Shown here: piece after piece, positions 1 through 8,704 of the stretch | Layout: every line of letters starts with the position of its first letter | Numbering within the stretch: the first letter of the stretch is position 1 | NCBI RefSeq assembly: GCF_013283365.1 | Contig: NZ_WBYM01000003.1 | Location: 62,001 to 126,000, forward strand | Direction of reading: 5' to 3' | Length of the DNA: 64,000 nt | Source of the DNA: Marinobacterium sp. xm-d-530 | Lineage (GTDB): Bacteria > Pseudomonadota > Gammaproteobacteria > Pseudomonadales > Balneatricaceae | Program-made: the position numbers and the translations under genes | The notes under the pieces: generated by a model | What the model was told of the DNA's origin: nothing | Databases searched by the model: none | What the model saw: only the letters and a program-made list of their open reading frames with translations

Positions 1-801
1 TTTGCTCAGCTTAGATCGATACTCTCGACCGGATCGCCACTCTCACCGGAAAGTTTCGAGTTTATCTATGACTCAGTTAAACAAGACCTTCATCTGGCCT
101 CTATCTCAGGCGGAACCGACATCGTCTCATGCTTTGCGTTGGGTGTGCCGACCCTCCCCGTCTACTCAGGCGAGTTACAGGCCAGAGGCTTAGGTATGGC
201 CGTTGATATTTATGACGATGAGGGCAACTCTTTGCTCGAGGAGAAGGGTGAATTGGTGTGTACAGCCCCCTTCCCTAGCCGCCCCATCGGTTTTTGGAAT
301 GATCCGCAGGGTGAACGTTACAAAGCAGCCTACTTTGAACGCTTCGATAACATCTGGGCGCACGGTGATTACGCTGAACTGACAAAACGAAAGGGCGTGA
401 TCATCCACGGTCGCTCTGACGCGGTATTGAATCCAGGCGGTGTCCGAATCGGTACAGCCGAGATCTACCGTCAAGTCGAAAAGGTCGCGGGAATCACCGA
501 TAGCATCTGCGTCGGGTTACCCAAAGAGGATGATGTCGTGGTAGCGCTCTATGTCGTGCTCGCAGACGGCCTGGAACTCACCGACGACCTAGTGGCCGAG
601 ATAAAACGCACCATCCGCAACAACACCACGCCGAGACATGTACCCGGTATCATCAAAGCGGTTACGGACATCCCGAGAACCAAAAGCGGAAAAATCGTTG
701 AGCTAGCAGTACGCAACGTGCTGGTTGGCGAGCCGGTTAAAAATAGAGAGTCACTGGCTAATCCAGAGGCGTTAGAGCTGTTTGAAGGGTTAGGAGTTTA
801 G
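1..801 (+). CDS. aacS: acetoacetyl-CoA synthetase, C-terminal part (5' end outside window)
   Basis: Frame 1 is open from the first base and encodes the last 266 residues of an AMP-forming acyl-CoA ligase of the acetoacetyl-CoA synthetase family. Visible family features are the SISGGTD segment, the HGRSDAVLNPGGVRIGTAEI hinge region and the C-terminal catalytic lysine motif PRTKSGKIVE. The enzyme would activate acetoacetate with ATP and CoA in the cytoplasm, feeding ketone-body or polyhydroxybutyrate carbon into acetyl-CoA. It aligns collinearly with the C-terminal 270 residues of the complete paralog at 61712-63661, including the same ALELF ending. Its own start lies upstream of base 1, so full length and upstream neighbours are unknown. 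Confidence 0.9.
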   Translation, partial: FAQLRSILSTGSPLSPESFEFIYDSVKQDLHLASISGGTDIVSCFALGVPTLPVYSGELQARGLGMAVDIYDDEGNSLLEEKGELVCTAPFPSRPIGFWNDPQGERYKAAYFERFDNIWAHGDYAELTKRKGVIIHGRSDAVLNPGGVRIGTAEIYRQVEKVAGITDSICVGLPKEDDVVVALYVVLADGLELTDDLVAEIKRTIRNNTTPRHVPGIIKAVTDIPRTKSGKIVELAVRNVLVGEPVKNRESLANPEALELFEGLGV

Positions 802-823
802 GAATTAAAACGACCCAAACTAA

Positions 824-1303
824 TTAATTTTTAAACTTAGCAATCGCTGCAAACTGACCTTGTGTGACTCTCAACAGGTCAGTTGGTGCCAACTCAATCT
901 CAAGTCCACGTCTGCCAGCGCTGACATACAAAGTCTTCAAAGACTCGGCACTCTGATCAATTAAGGTAGCAAAAACTCGCTTCTGCCCCAGTGGACTGAT
1001 CCCTCCAACCAAGTAGCCGGTTAAGCGCTGAGCAACCTGAGGATCCGCCATCGATACTTTTTTCTGTTTTAGCGCTTTGGCTGCGGCTTTGAGATCCAAC
1101 GTTGCTGCTACTGGTATGACTGCGACCGCTAGCGCATTTGGGCCTCGGTCAGTCTCAAGCATCAAAGTTTTAAAAACCTGACCTGGGTCGAGGGCTAACT
1201 TATCTGCAGCTTCGAGGCCGTAAGCGGCCCCGGGTGCATGTTCATACTGATGCGTATTGAAGGATATTTTTGCCTTTTTGGCAGCATCAATAGCAGGGGT
1301 CAT
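824..1303 (-). CDS. ybaK: Cys-tRNA(Pro)/Cys-tRNA(Cys) deacylase YbaK
   Basis: A 159-residue protein of the YbaK/EbsC editing family, the usual length. It is expected to hydrolyse Cys-tRNA(Pro) mischarged by prolyl-tRNA synthetase, acting in trans in the cytoplasm. The key lysine of the family sits in GQVFKTLML (K45), and the GGISPLGQ loop lies at about residues 100-107. The ATG start at 1303 gives the standard N-terminus MTPAID. It is convergent with the aacS gene and lies just downstream of the flavin reductase gene on the same strand (15 nt gap), so it may be last in the ubiD-fre transcript. That context is positional rather than functional. Confidence 0.93.
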   Translation of the reverse strand: MTPAIDAAKKAKISFNTHQYEHAPGAAYGLEAADKLALDPGQVFKTLMLETDRGPNALAVAVIPVAATLDLKAAAKALKQKKVSMADPQVAQRLTGYLVGGISPLGQKRVFATLIDQSAESLKTLYVSAGRRGLEIELAPTDLLRVTQGQFAAIAKFKN

Positions 1304-1318
1304 AGGTGAATTTAATGA

Positions 1319-2053
1319 TTAAGGACGCGGAGCGTAGGCAAACACGTCAGATTTCATCTGACTCTGAGTAAAGCCCTGCTCTTCTAAAGCATCCAACAGT
1401 GCATACACCATTGCCGGCGATCCGCATGCGAACACCTCTGCTTTTGTCAGGTCGTCAACATCTTCCACAATGGCCGCTGGTAGTAAGCCCGTACGTCCAC
1501 TCCAACCCGGGCTCTTATCTGGTTCACTAACGACAGGAATAAAGTGAATGTTGGCGTGGTGCTCTGCCCAGCTCTTCGGCAACTCTTCGAGATACATATC
1601 GTCTTCAACCCGCGCGCCCCAATAGACATGGATCGGATTTTTGCGCGCACTGGCGATCAGGTGCTCAACAATACTTTTCACCTGTGAAAAACCGGTACTG
1701 GCGGCAGCAAAGATGATGGGCTGATCGTCATTGAGCTCATCTAGATTGATGGTGCAGTCGCCCATCGCCAACTCCACTTCAACGCTCGGTTGATGCAGCA
1801 GGTGTTGGACAATCGAGTCGTTGAACTCACTGTCAGGCATGTGGCGAATGTGAAGTTCTAATTCACGACCTGCCTCGGGTGCCGAGGCAATAGAGAATGA
1901 AGCTTTTTTCCCGTCTGGCAGGCAGATATCTAGATACTGTCCCGCTTTAAATTCAGCGCCCGCTTGCTCAGACTCAGGAAGCAAAAGGCGGATACGGTAA
2001 ACATCCCTATTTAACAGATCAGCCGATAAAATCGTCGTAACTTTCCTTGCCAC
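1319..2053 (-). CDS. fre: NAD(P)H-flavin reductase, Fre/ferredoxin-NADP reductase superfamily
   Basis: About 244 residues with the two-domain ferredoxin-NADP reductase fold. The flavin-binding half has the SFSIASAPE motif around residue 55, and the nucleotide-binding half has AAASTGFSQ near 117 and a C-terminal ACGSPAMVYALL. The family reduces free flavins or an unknown partner with NAD(P)H. I chose the GTG at 2053 because a GGAG lies 7 nt upstream; the GTG at 2059 sits almost on top of that site. It is downstream of ubiD on the same strand, the same order as ubiD-fre in E. coli. UbiD needs prenylated FMN, made by UbiX from reduced FMN, so reduced flavin supply is a plausible link (inference). 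It resembles proteins often labelled CDP-6-deoxy-glucoseen reductase. Confidence 0.8.
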   Translation of the reverse strand: MARKVTTILSADLLNRDVYRIRLLLPESEQAGAEFKAGQYLDICLPDGKKASFSIASAPEAGRELELHIRHMPDSEFNDSIVQHLLHQPSVEVELAMGDCTINLDELNDDQPIIFAAASTGFSQVKSIVEHLIASARKNPIHVYWGARVEDDMYLEELPKSWAEHHANIHFIPVVSEPDKSPGWSGRTGLLPAAIVEDVDDLTKAEVFACGSPAMVYALLDALEEQGFTQSQMKSDVFAYAPRP

Positions 2054-2130
2054 GTTCACTCTCCAAATAACAGTCCACGCGATGCGTGAATTAACAATTT
2101 ACTCTAGTCAGGTAACTAAATAGTGGGGAC

Positions 2131-3609
2131 TTAGTCGTCGATTCCAAGATCAGCCCAGATATCATCTACTCGACGTTTCACCGACTCATCCATGGTAATG
2201 GGCTCTCCCCATTCACGATCCGTTTCGCCCTGCCACTTATTGGTCGCATCCAATCCCATTTTGGAACCCAACCCAGACACAGGGGATGCAAAGTCCAAAT
2301 AGTCGATCGGGGTATTCTCAATCATCACCGTATCCCGAGCCGGATCCATACGCGTAGTAATGGCCCAGATGACATCCTGCCAGTCACGAGTGTTCACGTC
2401 TTCATCCACAACGACAACAAATTTGGTGTACATGAATTGACGCAAGAAGGACCATACACCCAGCATCACACGCTTAGCATGACCCGGGTACTGCTTCTTC
2501 ATACTGACGACCGCCATGCGGTAAGAGCATCCTTCTGGTGGCAAGTAAAAATCGACAATTTCTGGGAACTGCTTCTGCAGAATCGGTACAAACACCTCGT
2601 TCAATGCAACGCCCAGAACAGCCGGTTCATCCGGTGGACGGCCCGTGTAAGTACTGTGATAGATCGCATCAGCACGTTTCGTGATGCGTTCCACCGTAAA
2701 GACGGGAAAACTGTCGACCTCGTTGTAGTAGCCGGTGTGGTCACCAAACGGACCTTCGTCCGCCATTTCGTCAGGGTAGATGTAACCCTCTAATACGATT
2801 TCTGCACTAGCAGGCACTTGCAGGTCGCTACCAATACAGGACGTCACTTCCGTTTTCCCACCCCGTAACAGTCCAGCAAAAGCGTACTCGGACAGAGTAT
2901 CGGGAACCGGTGTCACAGCGCCCAGAATGGTCGCCGGATCCGCACCCAAAGCCACCGCAACCGGGAACGGCTCGCCTGGATGCTGTTGCTTCCACTCAAG
3001 AAAATCCAACGCACCACCGCGATGCGACAGCCAGCGCATGATCAGTTTGTTCTTAGCAATTTTCTGCTGACGGTAGATACCTAGGTTTTGACGCTTTTTG
3101 TTTGGGCCGCGAGTAATGACCAATGGCCAGGTCACCAAAGGACCAGCATCACCTGGCCAGCAGGTTTGAATCGGAATCAGATCCAAATCGACAGCATCAC
3201 CCTCAAGTACCACTTCCTGACAGGGCGCCTTTTTGACTACCTTAGGCCCCATATTCAGCACTTGTTTGTAGAGCGGTATTTTGTCCAGTGCATCTTTAAA
3301 GCCCTTGGGTGGTTCAGGCTCTTTAAGTTGCGCCAGCAATTTACCGACATCGCGCAGTGCCGAAACGGACTCTTCCCCCATGCCCAGTGCAACGCGATCA
3401 GGTGTACCAAACAGGTTGCCTAATACCGGCATGTCATAACCAACCGGGTTTTCAAACAGCAGTGCTGGACCACCGGCTTTTAACGTGCGGTCACAGATTT
3501 CTGTCATCTCTAAATTGGGGTCGACAGGATGCGTTATTCGCTTAAGCTCACCACGAGCTTCCAGCTGGCTAATAAAATCACGCAGATCTCTGTACTTAGG
3601 TGTCGCCAT
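2131..3609 (-). CDS. ubiD: 4-hydroxy-3-polyprenylbenzoate decarboxylase UbiD
   Basis: A 492-residue UbiD, close to the E. coli length. It decarboxylates 3-octaprenyl-4-hydroxybenzoate in ubiquinone biosynthesis using prenylated FMN supplied by UbiX. The family signature is clear throughout: an N-terminal [20 protein letters not shown], the central GIYRQQ and MRWLSHRGG segments, and [12 protein letters not shown] with the conserved acidic residues. The ATG at 3609 is preceded by a GAGG ribosome site. It lies downstream of rho, separated by a rho terminator, and upstream of the flavin reductase gene. No key residue is obviously missing. Confidence 0.96.
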   Translation of the reverse strand: MATPKYRDLRDFISQLEARGELKRITHPVDPNLEMTEICDRTLKAGGPALLFENPVGYDMPVLGNLFGTPDRVALGMGEESVSALRDVGKLLAQLKEPEPPKGFKDALDKIPLYKQVLNMGPKVVKKAPCQEVVLEGDAVDLDLIPIQTCWPGDAGPLVTWPLVITRGPNKKRQNLGIYRQQKIAKNKLIMRWLSHRGGALDFLEWKQQHPGEPFPVAVALGADPATILGAVTPVPDTLSEYAFAGLLRGGKTEVTSCIGSDLQVPASAEIVLEGYIYPDEMADEGPFGDHTGYYNEVDSFPVFTVERITKRADAIYHSTYTGRPPDEPAVLGVALNEVFVPILQKQFPEIVDFYLPPEGCSYRMAVVSMKKQYPGHAKRVMLGVWSFLRQFMYTKFVVVVDEDVNTRDWQDVIWAITTRMDPARDTVMIENTPIDYLDFASPVSGLGSKMGLDATNKWQGETDREWGEPITMDESVKRRVDDIWADLGIDD

Positions 3610-3624
3610 ACAATCCTCGGCAAA

Positions 3625-3657
3625 AACAAAAAAGGGCGAGTGGTAAATGCTCGCCCT
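3625..3657 (-). terminator. Rho-independent terminator after rho
   Basis: Read on the minus strand, an AGGGCGAG/CTCGCCCT stem with a 9-nt loop is followed by a T run (TTTTTTG). It sits directly between the rho stop codon and the ubiD start. Confidence 0.85.
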
Positions 3658-3692
3658 GTTTCAATACTAAGCCAAATAAACGCTCAGATTGA

Positions 3693-4952
3693 TTACTTAC
3701 GCTTCATCGAAAGGAAGAACTCTTCGTTGGTCTTGAAGTCCTTCAGTTTATCGATGACAAATTCAGTTGCGGCCGCATCTTCCATTGGATCCAACAGCTT
3801 ACGCAGAATCCACATACGTTGGAGCTCTTCTTCTGTTGTAAGAAGATCTTCACGACGCGTACCTGAACGACGAATGTTGATCGCAGGGAAGACACGCTTC
3901 TCAGCAACGCGACGATCCAGGTGAACTTCGGCGTTACCAGTACCTTTGAACTCCTCAAAGATGACTTCATCCATCTTAGAGCCCGTATCAACCAGAGCCG
4001 TAGCAATGATCGTCAAGCTACCACCCTCTTCGATGTTACGTGCCGCACCAAAGAAACGCTTAGGACGCTCAAGTGCATGCGCATCGACACCACCGGTCAG
4101 TACTTTACCCGAAGAAGGCACAACCGTGTTGTAGGCACGGGCTAGACGGGTAATCGAATCAAGTAGAATGACAACGTCTTTCTTGTGCTCGGTTAGACGC
4201 TTCGCTTTCTCTAGCACCATTTCAGCCACTTGTACGTGACGTGATGGCGGCTCATCAAACGTTGAAGCTACCACTTCACCACGCACCGTACGCTGCATGT
4301 CGGTTACCTCTTCCGGACGTTCATCAATCAGAAGAACAATCAGGTAACACTCTGGGTTGTTACGTGTGATGCTATTAGCAATGTTCTGTAGCATCAGTGT
4401 CTTACCGGCTTTAGGTGGAGAAACCACCAATGCACGCTGACCTTTACCAACCGGAGTCACTAGGTCTAAGACACGAGCGGTAATATCTTCTGTACTACCG
4501 TTACCGATCTCCATACGCAGACGCTTTTGAGCGAAGAGTGGCGTAAGGTTCTCAAACAGAATTTTGTTCTTGGCATTTTCAGGCTTGTCGTAGTTGATCT
4601 CAGCCACTTTAAGCAGTGCGAAGTAACGCTCACTGTCTTTCGGTGGGCGGATCTTTCCGGCAATGGTGTCACCCGTGCGCAGATTGAAACGACGAATCTG
4701 GCTTGGCGATACATAAATATCATCAGGTCCAGCTAGGTAAGAGGAGTCCGCTGAACGAAGGAAGCCGAAGCCATCCTGTAGGATTTCAAGAACACCGTCA
4801 CCGTAAATATCTTCACCACTGCGGGCGTGCTTCTTAAGGATCGAGAAGATGACATCTTGTTTACGAGAACGAGCAAGGTTATCTAGGCCCATTTCTGCTG
4901 CGATATCGAGCAGTTCAGGCATGCTTTTTAGTTTGAGTTCGGTAAGGTTCAT
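3693..4952 (-). CDS. rho: transcription termination factor Rho
   Basis: With the ATG at 4952 the product is 419 residues, exactly the E. coli Rho length, starting [14 protein letters not shown] nine codons upstream (4979) is open but adds residues absent from the family. Visible parts are the N-terminal helical bundle, the RNA-binding cold-shock domain (GFGFLRS region), the Walker A loop PPKAGKT, the Walker [14 protein letters not shown] with the Q-loop region, and the R-loop SGKVLTGG. Rho is the hexameric RNA helicase that ends transcription at unstructured C-rich sites. It follows trxA on the same strand, as in many gammaproteobacteria. The roughly 150-nt leader (4953-5100) contains an inverted repeat near 5032-5050 (GTTGGT/ACCAAC); autoregulation by attenuation is known for rho elsewhere but unproven here. 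Confidence 0.97.
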   Translation of the reverse strand: MNLTELKLKSMPELLDIAAEMGLDNLARSRKQDVIFSILKKHARSGEDIYGDGVLEILQDGFGFLRSADSSYLAGPDDIYVSPSQIRRFNLRTGDTIAGKIRPPKDSERYFALLKVAEINYDKPENAKNKILFENLTPLFAQKRLRMEIGNGSTEDITARVLDLVTPVGKGQRALVVSPPKAGKTLMLQNIANSITRNNPECYLIVLLIDERPEEVTDMQRTVRGEVVASTFDEPPSRHVQVAEMVLEKAKRLTEHKKDVVILLDSITRLARAYNTVVPSSGKVLTGGVDAHALERPKRFFGAARNIEEGGSLTIIATALVDTGSKMDEVIFEEFKGTGNAEVHLDRRVAEKRVFPAINIRRSGTRREDLLTTEEELQRMWILRKLLDPMEDAAATEFVIDKLKDFKTNEEFFLSMKRK

Positions 4953-5100
4953 TTTTTCGTTATGAATAGTGTCGTGCACGACGAGAGCCGCGAGACAGGA
5001 ATGATTGAAATTAGAAGAAGATTATTTGGGTTGGTCAGAAATCAACCAACGGAGTTAATATATAACCAGTTGGTGGTGCTGTCTAGCCAATAGACAAAGA

Positions 5101-5122
5101 AAAGGCGGGATATCCCGCCTTT
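5101..5122 (-). terminator. terminator after trxA
   Basis: A perfect inverted repeat AAAGGCGGGA/TATCCCGCCTTT lies 10 nt past the trxA stop, ending in a short T run on the minus strand. It separates trxA from the rho leader. Confidence 0.8.
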
Positions 5123-5132
5123 TACCTAATAT

Positions 5133-5459
5133 TTAGATGTTTGCGTCAACAAACGCCGTTAGCTGCGACTTAGACAGTGCGCCAACTTTGGTTGCTTCAA
5201 CGTTGCCGCCTTTGAAGATCATCAGTGTTGGAATACCACGAATACCAAACTTAGGAGCGGTTTCAGCGTTTTCGTCGATGTTCAACTTACACACTTTCAA
5301 ACGACCCGCGTACTCAGTCGCAACTTCTTCTAGGACCGGTGCAATCATCTTACAAGGGCCACACCACTCTGCCCAGTAATCAACCAGTACTGGACCTTCA
5401 GCCTTTAGGACGTCCTCTTCGAAACTTGCGTCAGTTACGTTTAGGATGTTTTCGCTCAT
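5133..5459 (-). CDS. trxA: thioredoxin 1
   Basis: 108 residues, standard thioredoxin length. The redox-active WCGPC motif is at residues 32-36, and the cis-proline is in GIPTLMIF (P77). It is a cytoplasmic disulfide reductase recharged by thioredoxin reductase, supplying electrons to ribonucleotide reductase, methionine sulfoxide reductases and PAPS reductase. The ATG at 5459 gives a normal [10 protein letters not shown] start. The gene is upstream of rho, a conserved pairing, and has its own terminator at 5101-5122. Confidence 0.97.
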   Translation of the reverse strand: MSENILNVTDASFEEDVLKAEGPVLVDYWAEWCGPCKMIAPVLEEVATEYAGRLKVCKLNIDENAETAPKFGIRGIPTLMIFKGGNVEATKVGALSKSQLTAFVDANI

Positions 5460-5581
5460 CTGTTCTTATCTCCAATGCGTTTTACGCGAAGCGGTTGCAA
5501 GACTTGTCTTAACAAGACATCAACCTTAAATTGCAAAATAACTTGCCCAATAATAGCATCTGCTCACCAATAATGGGAATG

Positions 5582-6553
5582 ATGTCGAGAACTGTGATGA
5601 ATCCACTAATGAAACACCTGCGTGAAGTCACAGAGGACAGTGTTCGCGTTACCCTGACCCTGTTCAAAATACTCATCCCAGCCATCGTCATTGTACGCCT
5701 ATTGGAGCTAATCGGTGCAGCCGACTTCTTAGCCGACACACTCAGTGCACCTATGGAGTGGCTAGGTCTACCAGCCATTGCCGGCATTGTATGGGCCACC
5801 ACGCTGCTCACCAACATCTACGCAGGCTTAATTGTCCTATTCACCTACTCACAAGCCTGGACACTTGAGCAGATTACGTTGATGGGCATCCTGATGCTGG
5901 GTGCGCACAACTTGATTGTTGAGATCGCCATCACCTATCGAGGGGGTTGCCGATTATTGCCGATGATTCTAATTCGCATCGGCGGCGCACTCGGGCTTGC
6001 GATCTGTATGCACTGGGTCTACCAAGATATGCCCAGCATGCAGCAGCTGGTTAGCTTCGATTTTGCCCCAGAGATTGGTGACAACAGTTGGACCGCGTGG
6101 CTAAGTGCACAACTCGAGATGCTATTTTGGACCGTTGTCGTCATTTTTGGTTTGGTAGCCGTTCTAAGAATTGCCAAAGTGACGGGTTTAGAGCGCGCCA
6201 TCGAATATCTACTTAGACCGATTCTCAAACTGATTGGTATTAAACGAGAAGCCCTACCGATGAGCTTAATAGGGATGACACTGGGATTAGCCTATGGTGG
6301 CGGATTACTGATTCGTGAAGCAGAGCGAGGCACCATCAGTGGACGCGATATTTTTGCCTCTTTTGCCCTTCTTGGCCTGTGTCACAGCCTGATTGAAGAT
6401 ACCCTACTGATCGCACTAACCGGTGCAGAACTGCACGGCATACTCTGGGCTAGATTGGCTTTTGCACTGATTATCATTGCCCTACTAACGCGGCTACTAC
6501 CTCTGATATCAGATCAAACCTTCTATCGATTCTTCATGAGAAAGCAGGAGTAA
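5582..6553 (+). CDS. Gate-domain (nucleoside-recognition type) integral membrane protein
   Basis: A very hydrophobic protein of roughly 320 residues with 8 or more membrane segments. It has two similar halves. Each begins with a helix-loop unit (FKILIPAIVIVRLLELIG; VLRIAKVTGLERAIEYLLRP), followed by a glycine-rich LGLPAIAG or LIGMTLGLAYGGG segment. This is the pattern of the Gate domain (PF07670) seen in spore-maturation proteins SpmA/SpmB and nucleoside transporters. The substrate is unknown. The conserved acidic and histidine residues in GAHNLIVE and LCHSLIED occur at equivalent positions of the two halves. Start choice is uncertain: ATGs at 5573, 5582, 5597 and 5612 are all possible and none has a strong ribosome site. 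It diverges from trxA and converges on the AFG1-like gene. Confidence 0.7.
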   Translation: MSRTVMNPLMKHLREVTEDSVRVTLTLFKILIPAIVIVRLLELIGAADFLADTLSAPMEWLGLPAIAGIVWATTLLTNIYAGLIVLFTYSQAWTLEQITLMGILMLGAHNLIVEIAITYRGGCRLLPMILIRIGGALGLAICMHWVYQDMPSMQQLVSFDFAPEIGDNSWTAWLSAQLEMLFWTVVVIFGLVAVLRIAKVTGLERAIEYLLRPILKLIGIKREALPMSLIGMTLGLAYGGGLLIREAERGTISGRDIFASFALLGLCHSLIEDTLLIALTGAELHGILWARLAFALIIIALLTRLLPLISDQTFYRFFMRKQE

Positions 6554-6592
6554 TATTAAAAACTGAGAGGCGGCTTTGAGTCGTTGAAGTTT

Positions 6593-8011
6593 TTACCGCC
6601 CCCAATCCTTACCACTCATTTCGACCAACCGAGACGCGGCTCGTCGAAAAGAGAAGGCTAGATCATTGGCGGCCGATAATTTTGCCAGTGACGCGCCATT
6701 TAGACCCGTTGCCGACCACTCCATATCTTCACCCTCTTTGGAACGAATCATGGTCGTCGCAAAGGAGCTTGAGTTGCCCCCTTTTTCACTAACAAACAAC
6801 TCTTCATTGCCATCGCTGCGTTCAATTTGCGCTGAGAAATCGACAAACAGTTCATCGAGTGGGACGTTGGCTGCCAGCACCAAGCGGGTGCGAGATTCAT
6901 AACACAGGTCAATGAGGGTCAAAAATCGTCGCCCTTCGTCAAGGTGATTGACGTCTAATTGCGGAACACCGTCGATGATGAGGACCGGAAATCGGTCGCA
7001 AAGGGAAATATAATCGGACGCGCCAAGCGGCTGGTGACACAACTCGGAAAAATCAAACCAGGCGCACCGGTCATTATGTCGTTTGACCTGGACGGTGCGG
7101 CCGAAGCGTACGTCAATGACCTCGTCCTCAGTTCCCGATACAGTGCCACCAAATATATCTTTAAGCTGCGACTGAATGTTGTTATTGCCATGTACATCCT
7201 TGTTTGACCAAAAATAGGAATGACCATCTGCTCGAGTTTCGAGTCGATAATCTCTGGCGGAATCCTCCATGGAGATAATGTCGAACCTGTCTTTTAACAT
7301 GTCTATGAATGGCAAAAAGAGGGATCGGTTAATGCCTCCCTCATACAATGTATCCGGGGAGCGGTTTGAGGTGGCGACCACTACGACATTCCTATCCAAT
7401 AATAATGAAAACAGTCGCTTCAAAATCATGGCATCGGCAACATCGGTTACTTGAAATTCATCAAAACAGAGGAGTTGAGCTTCCTGTGCCAATTGTTGTG
7501 CAACAACAGGCATCACATCATCTAGTGGGTGCTTCTGTTTGAAGACAAATAGGCGATGGTGCACGTCTAGCATGAATTCATGAAAGTGGACGCGGCGCTT
7601 GGTAATAGAAGCCTTAACCGACGCGTAAAAGAGGTCCATTAGAAAGCTCTTGCCGACTCCGACCGGACCATGGATATAGATACCGCGCGGTGGTGGACTA
7701 AAAGACCACAAATTGAGTTTCTTTCGAAGAGAGAACTGAGCGGACGCTAAGGATCGCCCAAGTGAAATCGGGCTGTTGCTAGTAGTACTGCTCGCTATCG
7801 ATTTATCGGAACCCACAGGGACAGGCGGGAGCAAGGCAAGCGACTCATGCAGAGCATCGAGTTTTGCGGCTAGTGTGACTTGTGCCTCATCTCGTTGCAC
7901 CTCCCCCGCATCCACCATGCGTTCATAAGCCTCAGTCACGGGGCCTATCGATAGGGGTCGCCGGGTGACGCAATGTTGTGCTGCCATATTCTTCCTAACC
8001 GTACTCATCAT
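6593..8011 (-). CDS. AFG1/ZapE-family P-loop ATPase, long form
   Basis: 472 residues, about 100 more than the E. coli cell-division ATPase ZapE (375). Walker A GPVGVGKS is at 115-122 and Walker B LCFDEFQVTD at 181-190. The ATSNRSPDTLYEGGINR sensor block is at about 214-229 and the FDF-SELC block at about 318. The C-terminal arginine-rich RRAASRLVEM replaces the usual SRLQEM. The extra length is an N-terminal Ser/Thr-rich linker (about 68-90) and an insert at about 402-445 before the C-terminal helix. The wording of several motifs is closer to what I recall of mitochondrial AFG1/LACE1 proteins than of gammaproteobacterial ZapE. The ATG at 8011 has no ribosome site of its own; a small ORF ends 8 nt upstream. 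Codon use looks less biased than in flanking housekeeping genes. Confidence 0.85.
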   Translation of the reverse strand: MMSTVRKNMAAQHCVTRRPLSIGPVTEAYERMVDAGEVQRDEAQVTLAAKLDALHESLALLPPVPVGSDKSIASSTTSNSPISLGRSLASAQFSLRKKLNLWSFSPPPRGIYIHGPVGVGKSFLMDLFYASVKASITKRRVHFHEFMLDVHHRLFVFKQKHPLDDVMPVVAQQLAQEAQLLCFDEFQVTDVADAMILKRLFSLLLDRNVVVVATSNRSPDTLYEGGINRSLFLPFIDMLKDRFDIISMEDSARDYRLETRADGHSYFWSNKDVHGNNNIQSQLKDIFGGTVSGTEDEVIDVRFGRTVQVKRHNDRCAWFDFSELCHQPLGASDYISLCDRFPVLIIDGVPQLDVNHLDEGRRFLTLIDLCYESRTRLVLAANVPLDELFVDFSAQIERSDGNEELFVSEKGGNSSSFATTMIRSKEGEDMEWSATGLNGASLAKLSAANDLAFSFRRAASRLVEMSGKDWGR

Positions 8012-8019
8012 GAATCTGA

Positions 8020-8076
8020 TCAGTAATACGGTATGGTAGGCAATATATGATCAAGTCTTTCATTGAAACCACTCAT
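8020..8076 (-). CDS. possible 18-residue leader ORF upstream of the AFG1-like gene
   Basis: On the minus strand an AGGAG sits 7 nt before an ATG at 8076. The ORF reads 18 codons (MSGFNERLDHILPTIPYY) and stops with TGA at 8022-8020, 8 nt before the AFG1-like start. The spacing suggests translational coupling, because the downstream start lacks its own site. Coding status is unproven; it could equally be the remnant of an older N-terminus. Confidence 0.35.
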   Translation of the reverse strand: MSGFNERLDHILPTIPYY

Positions 8077-8187
8077 CGCGTTTCTCCTGTTTGTTAGATA
8101 GTTAAAATTTACCCCCAAGCCTCAGTAATATGAAATTAGATCTGTTTATCGGTCTGATAACCTTTTGGCTATAGTTTATAACGAGAG

Positions 8188-8670
8188 TTATTTGAGCTCA
8201 GCTCTGCAAAGGTCTGCAAACTGAGGCAGAACATAAATTGGCTTGTCCCCATCATAGAACTTCAGCTTTACGCCGAATTGGCGAGTCACTTCGTCGAAAC
8301 TAGTCATCACCCCATGAACTAGAGGGCATGTTTTGGAGACGACAAACGTAAATTTGCTACCCCAACAGTTGTGAGGCTCACACAGACTATAAATTTCAAA
8401 AACGAAACCGCCCTCCTCTACGTACTCAACTGGATGCTCCACGGCACCGTTGTCCAGGTATTCAGCCAACCACTGATCTACACCAACCTCGCCTTCAAAC
8501 AGACCGTTCCATTTCATCCGATAGTCCGGTTTGTCGATCACGTCTGTGAGATAGTCAGGCATTGGTTGTTTTAATACATCGGAGAAATCGTCACGCGTTG
8601 GGTTTTCTTCGGCTTGAACTGGAACCGCTAGCATTAACACGCTCAACACAGCTGCTATTTGATTGTTCAT
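8188..8670 (-). CDS. Ivy-like periplasmic lysozyme inhibitor
   Basis: With the ATG at 8670, preceded by an AGAGGGG ribosome site, the product is 160 residues. It starts with a clear signal peptide (MNNQIAAVLSVLMLAVPVQA, cleavage after about residue 20). The mature part carries CEPHNC at 97-102, matching the CKPHDC loop by which Ivy (inhibitor of vertebrate lysozyme) inserts its histidine into the lysozyme active site. The following segment also fits the Ivy pattern in order: a hydrophobic strand, then VMTSFDEVTRQFG, compared with FSTIDEKTSQE in E. coli Ivy. Two further cysteines (C115, C155) could form an extra disulfide. It lies 34 nt after a small membrane-protein gene on the same strand, so the two are probably co-transcribed. 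An upstream open extension to 8805 is rejected because it overlaps that gene. Confidence 0.65.
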   Translation of the reverse strand: MNNQIAAVLSVLMLAVPVQAEENPTRDDFSDVLKQPMPDYLTDVIDKPDYRMKWNGLFEGEVGVDQWLAEYLDNGAVEHPVEYVEEGGFVFEIYSLCEPHNCWGSKFTFVVSKTCPLVHGVMTSFDEVTRQFGVKLKFYDGDKPIYVLPQFADLCRAELK

Positions 8671-8704
8671 AGAAGAGCCCCTCTGTCCTGAGTGGATATC
8701 AGTC

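Noticed and set aside
2-193. 63-codon ORF at the left edge
   Set aside because: It is out of frame with the acetoacetyl-CoA synthetase sequence that runs through the same bases in frame 1.
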